A DNA stretch of 64,000 bases from RGIG5612 sp045599965 (GTDB lineage Bacteria; Bacillota; Clostridia; Lachnospirales; Lachnospiraceae): assembly GCA_045599965.1 (NCBI GenBank), contig JAZRXA010000021.1, forward strand, positions 28,680-92,679, written 5' to 3'. Below, in pieces: positions 59,903 through 64,000 of the stretch. Position numbers and translations under genes: made by a program. The notes beneath the pieces are model-generated. The model was not told where the DNA came from. It was given only the letters and a program-made list of their open reading frames with translations, and ran no database searches. Position 1 is the first letter of the stretch, and every line of letters starts with the position of its first letter.

Positions 59903-61483
59903 TTAAAAATCGTCCGGATTAATAAGTTTAATTCTCTTCTTTGGTGATTCTTCTTCAAATTCATTAGGATTAACTTGCTTAATCTTCTTTTTCATGTACC
60001 TAACGTCTTCATTATCTATGTCATTAATTTCATCTGAATCAATAGGAACTACTTTTATTCCTTTAAAAGCCTTTTCATGTTCCTTCTTAATTTTCTTATC
60101 GCTAACATCTTCAAACTCTTCTATATCTACTCCACTAGCTATCATTTCACGCTCTGTAGCTACGTCAGCCTCGCTTATTACATATACTGCCTGAATTATT
60201 CCAATCATAATCATAGATGCAATCAAGGACGAACCACCGCTTGAAATAAATGGGAAGTTAACACCTGTAAGCGGAATAAACTTAATTGCTCCACCTATTG
60301 TAAGAAATACTTGAATTGCATAAGAAGTTCCAAGACCGAAAGCTAAAAGTTTATAAAATGTATTGTTAACCCTTAAAGCTACCCTCATAACCATCAAAAT
60401 ATAACAAAGGCAAAGTAGGATTAAAAGAATTGTAAATATTGCTCCTAATTCTTCTGAAATAGCTGAAACTACCATATCGTTTGAAACTTCAGGTACATTT
60501 CTAGGTGAACCTCTAAACAAACCTGAGCCAAACCATCCACCTGTTCCAATTGCAAATAAGCTTTGAGTTATTTGATATCCTTTATTAGATATATCATCCC
60601 AAGGGTTAAGCCATGTTTGAATTCGAACCTGAACATGACTAAAAAGAAAATAAGCTGCGACAGAAGCAAGCGCAAAGCACCCAACACATATTCCTAAGTA
60701 AGATAGTTTTCTTGTTGTTACATAAAGCATCAACACATATATAACAAAAAGTATTAGGGCCGATCCTAAATCTCTACACAAAACTACTATTAATACATGT
60801 ATTGCTGCGCATGCTGCTGTAATTATTATCGTCTTTAATTCTTTTGATTTATAAAATGCACTTGCAACAAACATTACGAATATTATTTTTACAAATTCCA
60901 TAGGTTGGAATGAGAAAAATCCTAAATCTATGGCTAGTTTTGCTCCCTTTGTAACTCTTGATAATATAAGCACCATTAACAATAGTGCCATTCCCACTAC
61001 ACAATAAATCCATGTTAAGTTTCTAAGGAATCTTGCTTTCTTACAAAAGCTAATGAATACTACGAAGATTGCGGTTCCGACTATCAAGAATATAAATTGT
61101 CTAACCGCTGTTTCGTAATTTAATCTTGTTTGTATTATAAATCCTATCGTAATAAACATGCACATTACATTATTTAATCCTGGGCTTAATTTAACTAGTT
61201 TTGGTATTACTATGCACATGATTATTATGTATGCTAATTGTCCTATATAAAGGCCTATTGCATGTGGGATATCAAAGCTTATGTCTGGGTTTAATGTGAT
61301 ATTTACGCAGATACAAAAAAATGCAAGAGCATGTGTCAAAATGATAAAGACTCTTTGCATTATAAAGCTGACCTTTTTCTTTTCATCTGGAACATCTCGT
61401 TGTGCTCTAAATGAGATATAAACGAAATAGGCCATAAATATTATTATTAAATATTTTGCTCCTGTTAATAATATTTCTGTCAT
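59903..61483 (-). CDS. SEDS peptidoglycan glycosyltransferase (FtsW/RodA family)
   Basis: The product is about 526 residues with about ten or more helices. Family signatures are seen: RDLGSALILF (catalytic-region aspartate), the DDISNKGYQITQSLFAIGTGGWFGSGL segment, and the C-terminal NFPFISSGGSSL. A charged cytoplasmic tail of about 80 residues follows. I chose ATG at 61483 because the 17 codons before it lie in or next to the 72-base repeat; no Shine-Dalgarno is seen at either start. Paired with the PBP gene that starts at its stop. Confidence 0.88.
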   Translation of the reverse strand: MTEILLTGAKYLIIIFMAYFVYISFRAQRDVPDEKKKVSFIMQRVFIILTHALAFFCICVNITLNPDISFDIPHAIGLYIGQLAYIIIMCIVIPKLVKLSPGLNNVMCMFITIGFIIQTRLNYETAVRQFIFLIVGTAIFVVFISFCKKARFLRNLTWIYCVVGMALLLMVLILSRVTKGAKLAIDLGFFSFQPMEFVKIIFVMFVASAFYKSKELKTIIITAACAAIHVLIVVLCRDLGSALILFVIYVLMLYVTTRKLSYLGICVGCFALASVAAYFLFSHVQVRIQTWLNPWDDISNKGYQITQSLFAIGTGGWFGSGLFRGSPRNVPEVSNDMVVSAISEELGAIFTILLILLCLCYILMVMRVALRVNNTFYKLLAFGLGTSYAIQVFLTIGGAIKFIPLTGVNFPFISSGGSSLIASMIMIGIIQAVYVISEADVATEREMIASGVDIEEFEDVSDKKIKKEHEKAFKGIKVVPIDSDEINDIDNEDVRYMKKKIKQVNPNEFEEESPKKRIKLINPDDF

Positions 61484-61494
61484 AATTATATATA

Positions 61495-61566
61495 ATGCTC
61501 GCATCCCGCACGAACTTTTTTCACCCGCTAACACGCTCTGAAAAAAGTTGTGTCGGCTCTGCTCGC
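61495..61566 (-). repeat. Dispersed 72-base hairpin repeat, copy 2
   Basis: Read on the minus strand it begins GCGAGCAGAGCCG and ends GCGGGATGCGAGCAT. The arms AACTTTTTTCA and TGAAAAAAGTT form an 11-pair stem, with CCG/CGG pairs outside it. It ends 11 bases before the SEDS gene ATG, in the same orientation to that gene as copy 1 has to the MATE gene. Confidence 0.9.
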
Positions 61567-61581
61567 TATATTATTTTTTTT

Positions 61582-61651
61582 ATGCTCGCATCCCGTACGA
61601 ACTTTTTTCACCCGCTAATACGCTCTAAAAAAGTTGCACGGCTCCACTCGC
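61582..61651 (-). repeat. Dispersed hairpin repeat, copy 3 (tandem to copy 2)
   Basis: A 70-base copy 87 bases from copy 2 (start to start), beginning 4 bases after the ruvB stop. It differs at about ten positions. Where the left arm reads CCGTGC, the right arm reads CGTACGG, so CCGT/ACGG pairing is kept. Confidence 0.9.
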
Positions 61652-61655
61652 TAAA

Positions 61656-62645
61656 TCATATTTCCAAATGTTTGTAGGCGAGGTCGGTTGCGACGCGGCC
61701 GCGTGGCGTTCTATTTATAAAGCCGCTCTTTACAAGATATGGCTCATACACATCTTCTATTGTTCCTGCATCATCTCCGATTGCTGCCGCTAATGTATCT
61801 AAGCCTACTGGCCCGCCATTAAACTTATTTATCATAGTAAGAAGTATTGCTCTATCAGTTAGGTCTAAACCCTTTTGATCTATATCTAAAAGCGTAAGCG
61901 CTTCATCAACTACTTCTTTCGTTATCTTTCCATCGTATTTAACTTGCGCAAAATCTCTAACTCTTCTTAAAATTCTATTAGCAATTCTAGGTGTACCTCT
62001 AGAACAATTTCCTATCTCTAATGCGCCAGTTTTATCTATCTTATCAATATTTAATTTCTTTGCTGAGTTAGTAACTATTTTAGCTAACTCTTCTGGCTCA
62101 TAAAATTCCATTCTATGAATTATTCCAAATCTATCGCGAAGTGGTGCTGATAAAAGTCCCGCTCTTGTCGTTGCTCCTATTAAAGTAAATCTATCAACTT
62201 TAATTCTTCTAACTGTTGTTTGCTCGCCATTTTCGATAACAGCATCAAAAGCAAAATCTTCCATTACTGAATAAAGAGCTTCCTCAACAGGCTTAGAAAG
62301 TCTATGAATTTCATCAATAAACAAAACGCCTCCCTTAGGAAGTTGCTTAATAATAGCTAAAATCTCACCTGGATATTCAATAGATGGACCAGCAACAATC
62401 TTCATAGAAGTGCCCATCTCATTAGCAATAATTCCAGCCAAAGTAGTTTTTCCTAAGCCAGGAGCTCCGTAGAGCAAAACATGATCAATAGGCTCTTCTC
62501 TTTCTTTAGCCGCTTGAATATAAATCTTGAGATTTTCCTTAATCTTTTCCTGACCAATATAAGTCTCAAAATTAAGAGGTCTTAAATTATTTTCAACCTC
62601 AATCTCTTCTGGTATTACATTAGTATTAATTGCATCTTTACTCAT
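61656..62645 (-). CDS. ruvB: Holliday junction branch migration DNA helicase RuvB
   Basis: A 329-residue AAA+ ATPase. N-terminal LRPLNFETYIGQEKIKENL, Walker A GAPGLGKTT (about 61), Walker B LFIDEIHRL, and sensor motifs GATTRAGLLSAPLRDRFG are present, with a C-terminal winged helix ending in TPRGRVATDLAYKHL. With RuvA it moves Holliday junctions for cleavage by RecU. Confidence 0.98.
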   Translation of the reverse strand: MSKDAINTNVIPEEIEVENNLRPLNFETYIGQEKIKENLKIYIQAAKEREEPIDHVLLYGAPGLGKTTLAGIIANEMGTSMKIVAGPSIEYPGEILAIIKQLPKGGVLFIDEIHRLSKPVEEALYSVMEDFAFDAVIENGEQTTVRRIKVDRFTLIGATTRAGLLSAPLRDRFGIIHRMEFYEPEELAKIVTNSAKKLNIDKIDKTGALEIGNCSRGTPRIANRILRRVRDFAQVKYDGKITKEVVDEALTLLDIDQKGLDLTDRAILLTMINKFNGGPVGLDTLAAAIGDDAGTIEDVYEPYLVKSGFINRTPRGRVATDLAYKHLEI

Positions 62646-62647
62646 AA

Positions 62648-63244
62648 TTAAATATTAATATTTGCAAATATCGCATCAATTAAATCATCAACGCTCATGC
62701 TATCTGTAATTTCAATTTTTGAAACTGCCTTCATACATGCTGTGCGGTCAAATCCTGTCGCAACAACAGTATTTATTGCTTCGTCTATAATACTGCTATT
62801 TTGTGAAATTTTATTGCCCAAATCTAAGCCGCTACCAAGAAGCCCTTTATTAACTTTTCCTTTAAGTTCAAGGATAATTTTTTGGGCCGTCTTAGCACTT
62901 ATTCCTTTAGAAGCGGCAATAAGTTTATCATCACCTGAAACTATTGCCATCTTTAAGGTTTCGCTATCAACGCTAGATAAAATATTCATAGCTCCTTTAG
63001 GACCAATTCCGCTAACCTTCAAAAGATTCTTAAACATTTCCAAATCATCTTTTGAGGTAAATCCACAAAGCTGAACATCTTCTTTTCCAAAAGCCATAAA
63101 AGTATGGATAGTAACTTGCATTCCTTCGCCAAGTTTATACAAAGAAGATACCGGCATATTAATTAAATAACCAATGCCGTTATTATCTAGAATAATATTA
63201 TTTTCGTTAACCTGGGCAACAACGCCCTTAATATAACCAATCAT
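62648..63244 (-). CDS. ruvA: Holliday junction branch migration protein RuvA
   Basis: A 198-residue protein with an OB domain (MIGYIKGVVAQV, about 1-63), two helix-hairpin-helix motifs (LLKVSGIGPKGAMNIL and ISAKTAQKIILELKGK) and a C-terminal RuvB-binding domain. No ruvC is seen. It overlaps tpiA by 4 bases. Confidence 0.97.
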   Translation of the reverse strand: MIGYIKGVVAQVNENNIILDNNGIGYLINMPVSSLYKLGEGMQVTIHTFMAFGKEDVQLCGFTSKDDLEMFKNLLKVSGIGPKGAMNILSSVDSETLKMAIVSGDDKLIAASKGISAKTAQKIILELKGKVNKGLLGSGLDLGNKISQNSSIIDEAINTVVATGFDRTACMKAVSKIEITDSMSVDDLIDAIFANINI

Positions 63245-63993
63245 TCTCTGTTATAGTTTACTATCTTAGCAAAGTCTTCTTTAAGAGAAGCTCCACCAAC
63301 TAATCCGCCATCAATATCTTCCATCGCAAAGATTTCAGCCGCATTTTTACCATTAACGCTTCCACCATAAAGAATTCTAATTTCTTCGGCAACATCTTCG
63401 CCATATAAATCACAAATACAATCTCTTATAGCAAGGCAAACTTCCTCGGCTTGGTCAGCACTAGCAACCTTTCCAGTACCAATAGCCCAAATAGGCTCAT
63501 AAGCAATAATGGAATTAACCGCATCTTGCGCACTAACGTCTTCAAAAGCACTAGTAATTTGTCCTTTAACGAAATCTAAAGTTTGACCAGCTTCTCTTTG
63601 CTCTAAAGTTTCGCCACAACAAATAATAGGAATTATGTCATGTTCAAAAGCTGCTAATACTTTTTGATTTATACATTCATCCGTCTCGCCAAAAATTTGT
63701 CTGCGCTCAGAGTGACCGATAATTACATATTCAACGCCCATTTCATAAAGCATATTAGGAGAAATCTCGCCTGTGAAAGCTCCCTTTTCCTCAAAGAACA
63801 TGTTTTGCGCGCCAATAGCAATATCACTTCCTAAAGTTTCTTCAATAGCAACTTGAATATCTACAAAAGGAACGCAAAAAATAACGTCAACACTCTTATT
63901 AAAAACTTTAGGTTTTAATGTCTTAATAAGCTCCTTTGCTTCGCTAGGAGTCATATTCATTTTCCAGTTTCCAGCAATAACTTTTCTTCTCAT
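63241..63993 (-). CDS. tpiA: Triose-phosphate isomerase
   Basis: A 250-residue glycolytic enzyme. The catalytic residues are K11 (GNWKMN), the histidine in IGHSERR and the glutamate in AYEPIWAIGTGKVA. Length is standard and the gene is complete, starting 7 bases from the window edge. Its coupling to ruvA by a 4-base overlap is unusual; glycolytic genes normally sit beside pgk or gpmI. Confidence 0.98.
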   Translation of the reverse strand: MRRKVIAGNWKMNMTPSEAKELIKTLKPKVFNKSVDVIFCVPFVDIQVAIEETLGSDIAIGAQNMFFEEKGAFTGEISPNMLYEMGVEYVIIGHSERRQIFGETDECINQKVLAAFEHDIIPIICCGETLEQREAGQTLDFVKGQITSAFEDVSAQDAVNSIIAYEPIWAIGTGKVASADQAEEVCLAIRDCICDLYGEDVAEEIRILYGGSVNGKNAAEIFAMEDIDGGLVGGASLKEDFAKIVNYNRE

Positions 63994-64000
63994 AATTATT

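Noticed and set aside
61495..61651. Two tandem repeats as a CRISPR array
   Set aside because: Only two 70-72-base units with a 15-base AT-rich gap, imperfect identity and no cas genes.
61495..61677. Plus-strand reading frame with two MLASRTNFFHPL repeats
   Set aside because: It is only the two tandem copies of the 72-base repeat read as protein, in an area of leftward genes, with no ribosome site.

Overview
The window is about 64 kb of AT-rich chromosome from a Gram-positive bacterium of the Clostridia type. The evidence is the gene set: RNase Y, RecU, SepF, a LexA/YneA-type SOS locus, a SipW-type signal peptidase with a TasA-like substrate, the miaB-mutS-mutL-miaA order, rplU-rpmA-obg-yhbY-nadD-yqeK-rsfS, and rpoZ-gmk-yicC. 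An uncultured gut Eubacteriales member is my inference; the sequence does not name a species. Almost everything is housekeeping. No prophage, insertion sequence or CRISPR array was seen.

Positions 1-28,850 are read rightwards. The stretch begins with the 3' end of an SDR gene, then a membrane/redox operon (MATE, GlpA-like flavoprotein, EamA, ThiT). A toxin-antitoxin-like pair follows: a DUF3990 ADP-ribosyltransferase-fold protein and an HTH protein, behind a promoter covered by two inverted repeats. Next come rluF, ligA and an acetyl-type metA; a self-contained sipW/tasA-like pair; rny; an aminotransferase; and a tRNA-Leu(CAA) with an unusual repeated tail. After that are a zinc-ribbon membrane protein and polA-coaE-rluA-recU-radical SAM-DUF2344-rng, then a sigma-like membrane protein and the rplU-rpmA and obg operons.

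The strands converge at 28.85-30.1 kb. There lexA (-) and a yneA-like gene (+) diverge from three LexA boxes, flanked by two bidirectional terminators. From 30.1 to 64 kb every gene is read leftwards: a XerS-sized tyrosine recombinase, a TtcA-like protein, rluD-lspA-aroB, sepF-yggS-HlyD-like-ATPase, an mgsA-like gene, radC, the Met-gamma-lyase-like/miaA/mutL/mutS/miaB cluster, flavoproteins and an EF-G-like GTPase. Then come recA (with a LexA box), pgsA-rimO, rpoZ-gmk-yicC, a PBP/SEDS pair, and ruvB-ruvA-tpiA. Themes are DNA repair and recombination, RNA modification and decay, translation, and cell-wall growth.

The least ordinary items are: a roughly 72-base imperfect hairpin repeat, present once near the left end and twice in tandem near the right end, each time just upstream of a membrane-protein gene lacking a Shine-Dalgarno site; the tRNA-Leu tail repeat with a structured GC-rich insert; the DUF3990/HTH module with an apparent ATT start; and an mgsA homologue lacking residues equivalent to the catalytic Asp71 and His98.
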